A stretch of DNA of 64,000 nt from Alkalibacterium olivapovliticus (GCF_003003275.1 NZ_PVTO01000011.1:28060-92059); one strand, 5' to 3'. Shown: positions 46,283 through 55,453, numbered from the stretch's first letter. Notes: generated from the letters alone by a model not told the origin. Made by a program: numbers and translations.

Positions 46283-47623
46283 GTGAAAAAATGGGTTATA
46301 GCGTTTATTGTTGCAACTTTTGCTGCTGTCTCTTTATACATTCCTGTCCAACTCCTTCGTACGGAATACAATCAGCAACATTATGAGGAACAGCGATCAC
46401 AGGCACGAGACCACCTCACAATGATTAGAGAAAATCTACAGTCTGAGCTCGACGATAGTCTTATATATGTGGATTTCTTCGAAATGGTAATCAGGCAGAA
46501 TCCTGCTATTACAGAACCTGAGCTGAGAGAATATGGTCGATTTATTGTTGAACGCAACGCTTTGATTGAGACAGTCACGGTTGCAAAAGATGGGATTGTC
46601 CATTTTGTTTATCCTTCAGACGGTAAAGAATTAATCATGGGGTTAGACATGTTGAATGTAGATGTAGAAGGACTTTCAGCCTTTGATTATACGCCGACCA
46701 CTATTTCATCGGTTTCTCGGGGTCCGTTTGATTCTGATCACGAGGACGTGAAGGTGATTAATCACAAGCCTGTCTTTACTGAATCAATCAGTGCAGACGA
46801 TTTCTGGGGATTTGCCAGCGTGACCATTGACTTTGAAGAGCTGATCGAGTCTACTTTATCTCAATATCAGCACCCAGATTACTCATTTGCCATGAGGATA
46901 GATCCAGCAAATAAGCACCCATTTGTATGGGGGGACAACCAGGTATTCAGCGAAGATCATGTTCTTCAGGCTATTTCACTGCCAAATACGCACTGGAATA
47001 TCGGTATTGCTCCAGTCAATGGCTGGATGGTGAGAGACTCATTTCCCAGTTTTGAATTAATTATATCTTACATAATGATTAGCATTATTTTTGTACTGGT
47101 GTACGTATTCAGTGTCCAGTACATCTCCAAACGCGACTTGTCCAGAACAGATGCCCTAACTAACTGTTTAAATAAACACACATTTGAAGTTTCCGTCAAA
47201 AGGGTACTGAAGTATTCCAGTCTGAAAAACGGCATTCTGCTTATCGATATCAATGACTTTAAGAAAATTAATGATGAACATGGTCATTTAGCAGGAGATA
47301 AAGTCCTGATAGAGAGTGCAAGACGCATGAAGGAAATTATTAAAAGCACTGATCGAGTAGGCCGTATAGGTGGCGACGAATTTATGATCATGGTAAAAGA
47401 TTTGCAGAACGAGGACGATCTGGAGATGATTGCCAAGCGAATCATAGCTCACATGGAACAACCGGTTTCTTATAATAGTAACCAGATTGATCTGACCGTA
47501 TCAGTTGGCTTTATGATGGCTTTGGATACAAAGGCATTTGATCATATTTATGATTTAGTGGATAAAAAAATGTACAAGCATAAAGAAGGTCATAAAGGGT
47601 CTATGCAGCTGGAACTGGATTAA
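46283..47623 (+). CDS. Diguanylate cyclase with extracellular CHASE-like sensor
   Basis: At 446 aa: N-terminal membrane helix (residues 4-24), an extracytoplasmic domain of about 220 residues with CHASE-like segments (ELREYGRFIVERNALIETVTVAKDGIVHFVYP), a second helix (about 258-280) and a GGDEF domain with intact GRIGGDEFMIMV. It makes cyclic di-GMP. The inhibitory RxxD site is KSTD, so product inhibition may be lost. Start is GTG 46,283 behind GAGGTGAT. No EAL protein is visible in the window. Monocistronic. Confidence 0.85.
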   Translation: MKKWVIAFIVATFAAVSLYIPVQLLRTEYNQQHYEEQRSQARDHLTMIRENLQSELDDSLIYVDFFEMVIRQNPAITEPELREYGRFIVERNALIETVTVAKDGIVHFVYPSDGKELIMGLDMLNVDVEGLSAFDYTPTTISSVSRGPFDSDHEDVKVINHKPVFTESISADDFWGFASVTIDFEELIESTLSQYQHPDYSFAMRIDPANKHPFVWGDNQVFSEDHVLQAISLPNTHWNIGIAPVNGWMVRDSFPSFELIISYIMISIIFVLVYVFSVQYISKRDLSRTDALTNCLNKHTFEVSVKRVLKYSSLKNGILLIDINDFKKINDEHGHLAGDKVLIESARRMKEIIKSTDRVGRIGGDEFMIMVKDLQNEDDLEMIAKRIIAHMEQPVSYNSNQIDLTVSVGFMMALDTKAFDHIYDLVDKKMYKHKEGHKGSMQLELD

Positions 47624-47705
47624 ATCTGTTCGTTACTCTGCATCCGTTATAAGCTATGAATCTATCACAACAAGACACTGTATCACAGTCGTCACGTTGT
47701 GTTAG

Positions 47706-47801
47706 GATCATGGCTTTTTTCTGTTGCTTATCTACTCAGCGGCCCCTCTATTCCTGATTGTGTTTAACCTGTTACAGGGGATCTACCTGAAAGGATATTA
47801 A
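47706..47801 (+). pseudogene. Hydrophobic C-terminal gene remnant
   Basis: After an in-frame TAG at 47,703 the frame reads DHGFFLLLIYSAAPLFL...LLQGIYLKGY and stops at 47,799-47,801. It has no start codon or ribosome binding site. The composition looks like the last membrane helix of a transporter (perhaps an ABC permease or MFS protein). It fills part of the 250-bp gap between the cyclase and SDR genes. Confidence 0.35.
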
Positions 47802-47874
47802 AGCCGTTATTTTTGATTTTTTCTCAACTCTCCTTGTATGCTTATAGTAACGATTAAAGGAGGAGACACAGAAC

Positions 47875-48612
47875 ATGAGATTAAAGGATAAAGTAGCTTT
47901 GATTATCGGAGGGACATCAGGTATTGGTGAAGCGACTGCTAAAGCCTTTGCTGAAGAAGGTGCTAAAGTAGTGGTTTCCGGAAGAAAAGAAGAAGAAGGG
48001 GACCGAATTGTCAACGATATAACAGATAATGGTGGTTTGGCTATTTTTGCAAAGGTGGACACAACTAACTTTGAGGAAGTGACAAAAGGTGTCCAAAAAA
48101 CGGTAGATGAATTCGGAACACTTGATATTCTATACAACGGTGCCGGTATTCATGACAGTTATCAAACGGCACTGGATATCGAAGAAGAAGATTATGATCA
48201 GTTAATGGCAGTTAATGTAAAAGGGCCTTATCTTGCTGCTAAAGCGGTATTGCCAATTTTCCTTGAAAAAGGGAAAGGAACAATCATCAATGTGGGCTCA
48301 CAAGCGACACATGTGGCTGGACCTGGCGGATCAGCTTATGTGACATCCAAACATGCGTTAGAAGGATTCACTAAGCAGCTGGCATATGATTTCGGTGCAA
48401 AAGGGGTTAAAGCTAACCTGATCGCTCCGGGCTTCGTCGAAACGCCTATGACTGAAGGCATTGAAGAAGAACGACTAAAAGATATCCCAGCCCAACGAGC
48501 AGGCAAGCCGGAAGAAGTGGCATCATTGGCTGTTTTCCTGGCTTCTGAGGAATCCAATTATATGCATGGGACTTCAGTTACTATGGATGGCGGTTGGGTC
48601 GTAGGTCGATAA
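47875..48612 (+). CDS. Short-chain dehydrogenase/reductase
   Basis: At 245 aa this is a classical SDR: cofactor loop GGTSGIGEAT (residues 11-20), NGAG (about 84-87), catalytic Ser, Tyr155 and Lys159 in GSQATHVAGPGGSAYVTSK, and PGFVETPM. Arg in VVVSGRKEEE suggests NADP(H) preference. Similar to 3-oxoacyl-ACP reductase and glucose/sugar-alcohol dehydrogenases; substrate not deducible. AAAGGAGGAG precedes the ATG. Monocistronic. Confidence 0.88.
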   Translation: MRLKDKVALIIGGTSGIGEATAKAFAEEGAKVVVSGRKEEEGDRIVNDITDNGGLAIFAKVDTTNFEEVTKGVQKTVDEFGTLDILYNGAGIHDSYQTALDIEEEDYDQLMAVNVKGPYLAAKAVLPIFLEKGKGTIINVGSQATHVAGPGGSAYVTSKHALEGFTKQLAYDFGAKGVKANLIAPGFVETPMTEGIEEERLKDIPAQRAGKPEEVASLAVFLASEESNYMHGTSVTMDGGWVVGR

Positions 48613-48641
48613 AGACAGACTAAACAATTAAATAGAGCCTG

Positions 48642-48686
48642 AATCAGGACAATTAGAAGTCACCATCTAATTGTCCTGATTTTTTT
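48642..48686 (+). terminator. Terminator of the SDR gene
   Basis: AATCAGGACAATTAGA and TCTAATTGTCCTGATT pair perfectly around eight nt, followed by T-run. Confidence 0.9.
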
Positions 48687-48799
48687 GTGCACAAAAACAC
48701 AATATTTTATAAAAAAAAGATATTTATTTAAAAAAAGGCTTCCCTTAGGAGTCTTTATTTGTTAAACTATTCACATAACCAAAGACAGGAGAGAATGAT

Positions 48800-49285
48800 A
48801 TGAAAAAAGTAATGAGTGCATTACGATTCGTATTCCGTAACGGTGAAACCTGGACAGTACGCCGTGAACATATTGGAGATTTATGGATCAAACAAGTGAC
48901 AACCAGCTTTGGCAGAATTGGTGATGATGATTTTCAGGAGATCCATCCTTGTGAATCGTTGAAAATTGAAATTGCCCGTGAATCGGACAGTGTAAATTCC
49001 AACGATATCAACAAAGGCGGATTAGAAGCAGGCATGTTCGCACGAGTCAGTAAATTTCAGGATATTGAAATGATGGATATCTTGTACCGTGATCGCTTGA
49101 ATGGGGAAAAACGACACTCAGTTGAAAAAGATCGAATTTACTTCCCGTATAAAGCAGTGGATACTGATGGTCACGATAATTCGTATCAGTCTTCTCAAGA
49201 GAGAGAAGATACCCTTTTCATAGTGATCGATCCGGAGCGAACAGTAGAAGAGGTTTACCCTCAGTTGAGCGCTACTCATTCATAA
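48800..49285 (+). CDS. Hypothetical protein
   Basis: At 161 aa, soluble, mixed alpha/beta composition, starting MKKVMSALRFVFRNGETWTVRREHIGDLWIK. No signal peptide, membrane segment or recognised catalytic motif. The ribosome binding site CAGGAGAGAA and own terminator show it is a real gene. The opening F-R-N-G-E-x-W-T is reminiscent of small Firmicutes proteins of unknown function. No function can be assigned. Confidence 0.7.
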   Translation: MKKVMSALRFVFRNGETWTVRREHIGDLWIKQVTTSFGRIGDDDFQEIHPCESLKIEIARESDSVNSNDINKGGLEAGMFARVSKFQDIEMMDILYRDRLNGEKRHSVEKDRIYFPYKAVDTDGHDNSYQSSQEREDTLFIVIDPERTVEEVYPQLSATHS

Positions 49286-49300
49286 TGTGTTCCCTTACCT

Positions 49301-49336
49301 CAGTCAGATGGATAACCCCCATCTGGCTGTTTTTTT
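49301..49336 (+). terminator. Terminator of the hypothetical gene
   Basis: CAGTCAGATGG and CCATCTGGCTG pair (one G-U) followed by seven T. Confidence 0.85.
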
Positions 49337-49400
49337 GCTTTAAAATTGTGTTTATTTAAAGGAATGGTTACAATAAGATATACACGAAAGGATGATTAAT

Positions 49401-50510
49401 GTGGACTCGAAAAAATATACTCAACCCTTCACGTTTAAAAGTGGGGTTACCCTTAAAAATCGCTTTATTATGGCACCTATGACGACTAAAATGAGTTTTT
49501 ATGATGGTGTTATTACAGAGGATGAAAAGCGCTATTACCATATGAGAAGCAAAGAAGCCGGAGCCGTTATTACTGCGGCAGCGAATGTGTCAGAAGGTGG
49601 AAAAGGCTGGGAAGGTGAGCTTGGTATTTATGACGATAAACACCTTCAGGGACTATCTTCTTTAGCCTCAGCTATTCAAATTAATGGAACAAAAGCTATC
49701 GTTCAATTGTATCACGGAGGACGAATGACGAGTTCGTCAGTGTTGAGAGGAACTCAACCAGTGGCTCCCAGTGCGGTCAAGGCTGAGAGACCGACAGCAG
49801 AAGAACCCAGACCATTAGAAGAAAAAGAGCTGTTTCAAATTATCGAAGATTTCAAACAGGGAGCTGTTAGAGCAATCAAATCAGGATTTGATGGGATTGA
49901 ACTACACGGAGCCAATACGTACCTTCTTCAGCAGTTTTTCTCACCTCATTCCAATCGTCGAGAAGATAAATGGGGCGGCAGTGTCGAAAAACGATTTACA
50001 TTTATTGATCTGCTGGTAGATGAAGTGATTCAAACGGTCAAAAAAACGACGGATCGCCCTTTTATCATAGGGTATCGCTTTTCTCCGGAAGAGTATGAAA
50101 CTCCGGGCATCCGTTTCCAGGATTCTCTTTATTTAGTGGATAAATTGTCGGATAAAGCATTAGATTATTTACATGTATCTTTAGGAAACTACAAACAGGT
50201 GTCACAATCAGAAGCTTATCAGGAGAGACCTATGATTGCTTATTTAAATGAAAAAATTGACGGTAGAACCGCTTTTATGTCAGTAGGGGATATCAGAACG
50301 GGTGAAGATGCTCAGGAGGCTTTAAGCAATAGTGATCTGACTGCATTAGGTCGAGTGATTCTTGCTGATCCACACTGGGTCGGGAAAGTGCTTAATGATA
50401 AAGAAGAAACAATTCGTTACACGGTTTCTCAGGAGGAACGAGAAGAATTGGGACTGACAAATGGTGTATGGCAGTTTATGCAGAACATGATGACAGACCG
50501 ATTGAATTAA
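49401..50510 (+). CDS. Old yellow enzyme-family NADH:flavin oxidoreductase
   Basis: About 369 aa, FMN TIM barrel: FIMAPMTTKMS (about residues 26-36), IVQLYHGGR, GFDGIELHGANTYLLQQFFSPHSNRREDKWGGS with substrate-binding His/Asn, and VGDIRTGEDA. It reduces activated double bonds or similar substrates with NAD(P)H. AAAGG at 49,387-49,391 lies next to the ATG at 49,392 but 9 bases before the GTG at 49,401, which is preferred; the first residues differ by only three. Followed closely by a GtrA gene, 24 bp away. Confidence 0.87.
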   Translation: MDSKKYTQPFTFKSGVTLKNRFIMAPMTTKMSFYDGVITEDEKRYYHMRSKEAGAVITAAANVSEGGKGWEGELGIYDDKHLQGLSSLASAIQINGTKAIVQLYHGGRMTSSSVLRGTQPVAPSAVKAERPTAEEPRPLEEKELFQIIEDFKQGAVRAIKSGFDGIELHGANTYLLQQFFSPHSNRREDKWGGSVEKRFTFIDLLVDEVIQTVKKTTDRPFIIGYRFSPEEYETPGIRFQDSLYLVDKLSDKALDYLHVSLGNYKQVSQSEAYQERPMIAYLNEKIDGRTAFMSVGDIRTGEDAQEALSNSDLTALGRVILADPHWVGKVLNDKEETIRYTVSQEEREELGLTNGVWQFMQNMMTDRLN

Positions 50511-50533
50511 ACTTACAAGGGGAGGCTGTCTTG

Positions 50534-50944
50534 ATGAGTACTCTTTACTCGAAGTTCCACCAGTTTATTGATTATTTTCTTTTTGGTGTCGTGACGGCCT
50601 CTTTAAATATCCTATTATTTTTTACACTATATAGGCGAGTTGGACTGAATTATTTGGTGGCGAACGCCATTTCACTATCATTGGCGATGGTGTTCTCTTA
50701 TATTGTTAATAAAAAATTCGTTTTTCATACTAAGATGGTGACTAAAAAAGCCGTTGCCAGAGAATTTATGTTGTTTCTATCGATGAGGGCCACAGCGGCA
50801 CTTATGGATATGACAGGGATTTATATTCTGGTGCAATTCATACGCTTCAGAGCCGTATTCGCAAAACTGATCATAGAAGTGCTTATAGCGTCCAGTAACT
50901 ATATTGTCAGTAAAAAAGTGATATTTAAAAAAGAGGTTAACTAA
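50534..50944 (+). CDS. GtrA-family small membrane protein
   Basis: At 136 aa, with four membrane segments and the GtrA signatures FSYIVNKKFVFHTK and SNYIVSKKVIFKK. Members help move polyprenyl-linked sugars across the membrane for wall teichoic acid or polysaccharide decoration. GGGGAGG at 50,518-50,524 supports the ATG at 50,534 rather than the upstream in-frame start at 50,468 inside the OYE gene. It may work with a glycosyltransferase elsewhere; the GT2-GtrA fusion at 30,052 carries its own domain. Confidence 0.85.
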   Translation: MSTLYSKFHQFIDYFLFGVVTASLNILLFFTLYRRVGLNYLVANAISLSLAMVFSYIVNKKFVFHTKMVTKKAVAREFMLFLSMRATAALMDMTGIYILVQFIRFRAVFAKLIIEVLIASSNYIVSKKVIFKKEVN

Positions 50945-50967
50945 TCGTGAAAGGACGTAGATTATAG

Positions 50968-51513
50968 ATGAGAGCATTACTTAATATTGATTATACTAAT
51001 GATTTTGTTGCAGAAGATGGGGCATTGACCTGCGGGGAACCGGGGCAGGCCATTCATGATAAGGTCCTTGCGTTGACAAAAGACTTTTTTGAAGCAGGGG
51101 ATTATGTCGCTTTTACCATTGATAGACATGAAGACGGCGATACATTTCATCCGGAAAGTAATCTATTTCCTCCCCATAATCTGAAAGGGACCGATGGCAG
51201 ACAGTTGTATGGGGAACTGGAAGCTTACTACCAGTCTATAAAAGAATCGGATACAGTCTATTACTCGGATAAAACACGGTACAGTGCGTTTAAAGGGACA
51301 GATTTGGAAATGAAACTTAGAGAACGAGGCATCACGGAACTTCATTTGGTCGGAGTGTGTACAGATATTTGTGTGCTCCATACTGCAGTTGATGCCTATA
51401 ATAAAGGCTTTAAAATCGTGGTTTATAAAGACGCAGTGGCGAGTTTCAATCCCATTGGACATGAATGGGCACTGACGCATTTCACAGATACTCTAGGGGC
51501 AACCGTTATCTGA
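50968..51513 (+). CDS. Isochorismatase-like cysteine hydrolase, nicotinamidase type
   Basis: At 181 aa this has the Asp8-Lys102-Cys135 triad in NIDYTNDF, YSDKTRYSAF and VGVCTDICVLHTAVDA. Metal-binding residues of nicotinamidases are suggested by D-x-H in IDRHEDGDTFHPES. It probably deamidates nicotinamide for NAD salvage. The spacing between AAAGGA and the ATG at 50,968 is long (about 15 nt), so translation may be modest or coupled to the GtrA gene 23 bp upstream. Confidence 0.83.
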   Translation: MRALLNIDYTNDFVAEDGALTCGEPGQAIHDKVLALTKDFFEAGDYVAFTIDRHEDGDTFHPESNLFPPHNLKGTDGRQLYGELEAYYQSIKESDTVYYSDKTRYSAFKGTDLEMKLRERGITELHLVGVCTDICVLHTAVDAYNKGFKIVVYKDAVASFNPIGHEWALTHFTDTLGATVI

Positions 51514-51532
51514 TCAAGAGGTGTAATTGGAC

Positions 51533-51640
51533 AAAAAAAAGACCCATACCGTCTAAACGACATCCTAAAATGTAAAAGAAGAGATTAACTCTATTCTTTT
51601 ACACCTTAGGAAATAGTTTAGTTAGTATTCGGGTTTTTTC
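51533..51640. terminator. Large nested inverted repeat between convergent genes
   Basis: Outer arms AAAAAGACCC-ATAC..CTAAAC (51,533-51,558) and GTTTAG..GTAT-GGGTTTTTTC (51,616-51,640) enclose an inner hairpin with CCTAA..TGTAAAAGAA..AG (51,564-51,584) and its complement (51,589-51,610). Both strands end in T-runs, so it works as a bidirectional terminator, but at about 108 nt it is longer than the others here. Confidence 0.7.
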
Positions 51641-51642
51641 TT

Positions 51643-52170
51643 TTAACTGAACTGTATATATATAGTCAGGTCATAAGGGTCTATTCCATGCTCGATTTGT
51701 TTTTTCTGATCATTCCACTGCTTGTAAGGTCCGCCGTTGATATAGGCAAAGGACATGATAATTGTAGATTGCAGATAGTGGAGAGCGTTTTTAGTATAGT
51801 GTTCAGGTAGTTCTCCTAAATAAATATTGTCTACAAATACTTCTAAACGATTAGACTGAGAAGGGACTAATTTAACCCTGTTAGTCTGATAACTTTCATA
51901 TCGATAAATTTTATTTGGATAGGCAGTCAGTTCTTCATCCGACTTACCGGCAAAAGATCGTTTAGTATTATCTTTTTTTATGATCTTTTTAATGATAGAA
52001 TCGATGATTTCCTGATTTGTGGTTAGTTCACTGGCAAAGACCTGCAATTTATATTGAATAGATAAGGTTCTACCATGCTTATTTTCTTTTAACGACTTTG
52101 ACTGAATAAGCTGATCAGACCTAGATGTATTGTTTTTTATAAAATTCTTGATATTTTCATAGAAACTCAT
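51643..52170 (-). CDS. Hypothetical protein, possibly with HIRAN-like C-terminal region
   Basis: At 175 aa, soluble and basic. The C-terminal part (KLVPSQSNRLEVFVDNIYLGELPEH) has the rhythm of HIRAN-type small barrels (arginine/hydrophobic strand, V-x-V-D-x-x-x-L-G-x-x-P), but conservation is too weak to be sure. AGGAGG on the reverse strand supports the ATG at 52,170 (MSFYENIKNF) rather than the one at 52,188. No function assigned. Confidence 0.6.
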   Translation of the reverse strand: MSFYENIKNFIKNNTSRSDQLIQSKSLKENKHGRTLSIQYKLQVFASELTTNQEIIDSIIKKIIKKDNTKRSFAGKSDEELTAYPNKIYRYESYQTNRVKLVPSQSNRLEVFVDNIYLGELPEHYTKNALHYLQSTIIMSFAYINGGPYKQWNDQKKQIEHGIDPYDLTIYIQFS

Positions 52171-52360
52171 GGGTATCCTCCTTTTCACTATAAGATAAAC
52201 CTAATGTGATAAGCTGTTTTCTATGCATAAATAGATAATACCGAAAACTGACTATAAGTGCAACAATTTCGGACTATCAAGTGGTATTTAGTGATGTAAC
52301 ACGAAGATAGTCCGAAACTAAGTTTATTTAAAAGTAATAATAGAGGGATATTAATACAAA

Positions 52361-53242
52361 TTATGTATATTCGCTTTTATATGCAGTGGGCAAAGGAAAC
52401 TGTTTTCTAAGGTCCTCCATATAAGGATTATCTTCCCCAAGCACCGTCTGTAGCATGTCATTCGCTCTATGAAGTGACAGGAATTCAAATAAAGTAGTCA
52501 GTTCAATGGTTGGCTGTCCAAGAGACTGATGGGTCAAATTTTTTTTAATGATATGCATGTCCTCCAAACGAGTATCCTGATACCGTGAAGTAAATTTTTC
52601 CTGGAGGTCTATACTGATTGCTTTAGTCGTGTGGTAAAGACTGGTAGTTTTTTGAATCATATCTGCCGCACGTTTATATGAGAGCGGCAGAATAAGCTCA
52701 TGGTATTTTCTGATTTTGAAACTCACGAGATGACTACTGATTGATTCGAGATAAACGACATGATGAAAAGCGATCCAACTGGAATTGTTTTTTATTGACC
52801 CTTTCTCAGGAGCAAATAAAACTTCTCCGACAACATAAGGACAGCGTTGATTAATCCCAATACATTTCCCGATACGCTGAATAAAAGTATAATCAACTTT
52901 CAAATACTGGAAATACCGTTTCATTACCTGACTTGTCGTTTCCTCTGTTTTGAGAATACTCCCACATATCTGATAGACAAGGGTATTATAGGGGCTCTCG
53001 CTAAGATGTGATATATCCTGAATGTAAAAGGAATCTTTTGTCAGGAACAGTGGGGTCTGCTCGATTGCTTCATTTAAATGTAAAAAATAAGATTCGCTTT
53101 TAATACTCAAAGTCCGACTAGCTATATAGCGACCAGTTCCTGTTTGGAATGGATTACTTCCTTCAGTTAGAATAGTCTGAGTGTAATAGGAATGAAAATC
53201 TTTGTAAATCATGTCAATTGCTCTGTCGTTGGGTCTAGTCAT
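52361..53242 (-). CDS. ComK-like competence transcription factor, extended
   Basis: At 293 aa. Residues about 85-205 follow the pattern of Bacillus ComK from memory: a basic G-K-x-x-G-I-x-x-R-x-P-Y-x-V-G-E segment, an L-x-P-E-K-G-S-I-K-N-N-S-S-W-I-A-F-H-H-V stretch like ComK S-T-R-P-Q-C-G-W-I-S-H-V, and LILPLSYKRAADMIQKT like ELPISYNSFENQVYRT. The protein is about 100 residues longer than B. subtilis ComK, with a helical C-terminal tail. ComK activates DNA-uptake genes; no com genes are in the window. AAAAGGAG on the reverse strand supports the ATG at 53,242. Assignment moderately sure. Confidence 0.6.
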   Translation of the reverse strand: MTRPNDRAIDMIYKDFHSYYTQTILTEGSNPFQTGTGRYIASRTLSIKSESYFLHLNEAIEQTPLFLTKDSFYIQDISHLSESPYNTLVYQICGSILKTEETTSQVMKRYFQYLKVDYTFIQRIGKCIGINQRCPYVVGEVLFAPEKGSIKNNSSWIAFHHVVYLESISSHLVSFKIRKYHELILPLSYKRAADMIQKTTSLYHTTKAISIDLQEKFTSRYQDTRLEDMHIIKKNLTHQSLGQPTIELTTLFEFLSLHRANDMLQTVLGEDNPYMEDLRKQFPLPTAYKSEYT

Positions 53243-53248
53243 TGGCAC

Positions 53249-53583
53249 AACTCCTTTTAAACGATTTTAATTTTAGGTAACGCTTACAAAACAATCAAGA
53301 ACTAAAGTGATGAAATTAGTGTATCATATCACAAATGAGAAATATGGAGTAAATGAGTTATTTTTGATTATAATTTAATGAAAAAACACTATTTTGATTT
53401 TTTACTGTGATGAGAAGACAGCTATTTCCATTCCTATCGGGCAATAAAGGTCCCTAAGAGGTAGGAAACAAAATGACGTCATGTTAAGTTGAGCTTAGTT
53501 TGACTATAATTGCTACCTTTATTTAGTGATCTCTGTGGTATAGTTAATTTAAATACGTCAAGCTGAATTTTTAAAAGTGAGGG
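53249..53583. other. Divergent intergenic region between comK-like gene and kinase operon
   Basis: AT-rich, holding the promoters of both neighbours. TATAGT at 53,539-53,544 and TTGACTATAAT near 53,500 are promoter-like but have no convincing partner boxes. No ComK-box (AAAA-N5-TTTT pairs in the right spacing) could be confirmed by eye, and no ORF is present. Confidence 0.4.
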
Positions 53584-53589
53584 ATGAAC

Positions 53590-54717
53590 ATGATCAGTTT
53601 TTGGATGCTATTCATTTTTTTGTCAGCTTTTTGGTTGACGGCTGTTATAAATCTGACAAGTGTAAATGATTCTGTACTTCTTTTAAGCGCTGCCTTCTAT
53701 CTGCTTTATTTCTTGATGCCGATCCTGTCGAATACTGTAAGGTCTCTGATTTATATCAGTCTTCCAGTCCTCATAATGGCCGCTTTCTCGACCATTTCTT
53801 CAAACCCGGTTGTCTGGTTTATTCTATTTGTGGTGGCCATAGAAGTGACTATTCGTTTATCAATAAGAGCTTCTTCCATTTATTTGGCCTATATCACATT
53901 ACTCAGTCTGGTTCCGGGGGCTTTATCTGGAGAATTCAATCAAGTGCTGTCTCAATTTTTGATTTGTGTCTTCTTATCCGTCATCACGTTGACTTTACGT
54001 CTATTTTCTATCAAAAGAATACGTCTACAAAAAGAATACGATCAGATTTATTCGGATCACCGACACTTGAAAAGGCAAGTAGTAAGAGGAGAACAGCTTG
54101 CCAGGCAGGAAGAGAGAAGCGCTGTTGCCCGAGATATTCATGATTCGGTAGGGCATCGGTTGACTGCATTGGTGATGCAACTTGAAGTCGCCCGTTACAA
54201 AACGCAAGATGACAATGAAAAGCAACAGTTGACAGATTTCAAAGACCTAGCTCAGCGTAGTCTGCATGAAACGCGAGCGGCAGTGAGTGCATTGAAATCA
54301 GATGAAACAGCCGGACTGCAAGCTGTTATTCAGCTGGTTAGAAAGCTGGAATCAGAGAGTCATATCAAAATCCGTTTCCTGCTTGAATCAGGTGTACTGA
54401 ATGAGCCACTGTCCAATAAACAATCCATCGTCATTTACCGAGCCATTCAGGAATCACTCACCAATATGATGCGCCACAGCCATACTCGGGAAGCTGATAT
54501 CCACTTTAAACTTCTTGCTGATCGGTATGTCCAGTTTTCAGTCAGCCACCCTATCAAAGAAAAAGTGGAGCTGGTTGAAGGGTTCGGCTTGTCCAACATG
54601 AGAAACAGGCTGGAAGAAATCGATGGTAAACTCACGATTTCGCAGCACAATTTTATTTTTAAAGTGACTGGACAGTTTCCAGTCGAAACTGAAGACGGAA
54701 ATGAGGAACTAGGATGA
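53590..54717 (+). CDS. Sensor histidine kinase, NarL/LiaS-type (LnrJ-like)
   Basis: At 375 aa: about five membrane segments in residues 1-140, a short coiled region, HisKA_3 with the phospho-acceptor His184 in ARDIHDSVGHRLTA, and an ATPase domain with NMMRHS and GFGLSNMRNRL. GAGGG at 53,579-53,583 favours the ATG at 53,590 over 53,584. Overlaps the response regulator gene by 4 bp. Together with the ABC genes downstream the order HK-RR-ATPase-permease-permease matches B. subtilis LnrJKLMN (linearmycin/polyene response). Confidence 0.85.
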   Translation: MISFWMLFIFLSAFWLTAVINLTSVNDSVLLLSAAFYLLYFLMPILSNTVRSLIYISLPVLIMAAFSTISSNPVVWFILFVVAIEVTIRLSIRASSIYLAYITLLSLVPGALSGEFNQVLSQFLICVFLSVITLTLRLFSIKRIRLQKEYDQIYSDHRHLKRQVVRGEQLARQEERSAVARDIHDSVGHRLTALVMQLEVARYKTQDDNEKQQLTDFKDLAQRSLHETRAAVSALKSDETAGLQAVIQLVRKLESESHIKIRFLLESGVLNEPLSNKQSIVIYRAIQESLTNMMRHSHTREADIHFKLLADRYVQFSVSHPIKEKVELVEGFGLSNMRNRLEEIDGKLTISQHNFIFKVTGQFPVETEDGNEELG

Positions 54718-55361
54718 CCAGTATATTGTTAGCCGAAGACCAATCACTGGTAAGGCAGGGGTTAAAAATGATGATTGAAATGGACCCTGACTTTAAAGTG
54801 ACAGGAGAAGCAGAAAATGGAGCTGAAGCACTAGAGCTTTGTCGCAGACAACTATTTGACTTGGCTATTTTGGATATCAGAATGCCGGTAATGAATGGAT
54901 TGGAAGCCAGTCGAGTGTTAAGGAGAGAACATCCGGATCTGAAGATACTGATTTTGACCACGTTCAACGATGAAAGTTACGCTTTGGAAGCAATGAAAAA
55001 TCATGTGAATGGCTATCTTCTCAAAGATGGGGAGATAGACGAACTGCTGCAGTCGATCCATCACTGTCTTGAAGGAGGCCTGATCATCGAGGGGCAAGTA
55101 GCGGCTAAAATCATGCCGTCACTAATCAGGGGGAAAGAAGAGGTTAATGAAGTCGATGAATCCATCACTGAGAGAGAAAAGCGTTTGCTGACGCTTATTG
55201 CTCAAGGAAAAAATAATCAGGAAATAGCTGAAGAGCTGTTCCTGTCAGTGGGGACAGTTAAAAATCATATAACAGTCATTCTGGATAAGCTTGAACTGAG
55301 AGACCGGACCCAATTGGCTATCTATGCTCTCAGACATGATCTTGAAAAACAAAGTGACTAA
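54714..55361 (+). CDS. Response regulator, NarL/LuxR family (LnrK-like)
   Basis: At 215 aa: receiver domain with LLAEDQ and phosphorylated Asp54 in LAILDIRMP, Thr in LILTTF and Lys in YLLKDG, then a LuxR-type helix-turn-helix (TEREKRLLTLIAQGKNNQEIAEELFLSVGTVKNHITVILDKL). It should activate the ABC exporter genes downstream. Translationally coupled to the kinase gene (ATGA). Confidence 0.9.
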   Translation: MTSILLAEDQSLVRQGLKMMIEMDPDFKVTGEAENGAEALELCRRQLFDLAILDIRMPVMNGLEASRVLRREHPDLKILILTTFNDESYALEAMKNHVNGYLLKDGEIDELLQSIHHCLEGGLIIEGQVAAKIMPSLIRGKEEVNEVDESITEREKRLLTLIAQGKNNQEIAEELFLSVGTVKNHITVILDKLELRDRTQLAIYALRHDLEKQSD

Positions 55362-55381
55362 AGTCATAACGGTTAGTGACC

Positions 55382-55411
55382 AGAGACAGTATAACAGCTG
55401 TCTCTTTTTTT
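55382..55411 (+). terminator. Terminator between regulator and exporter genes
   Basis: AGAGACAG and CTGTCTCT pair around TATAACAG, followed by seven T. It separates the two-component genes from the ABC genes, so the latter probably have their own regulated promoter or depend on read-through. Confidence 0.8.
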
Positions 55412-55453
55412 ATATAATAAACTCAACAAGTAGAAATGAAAGGAGTGAACGGT

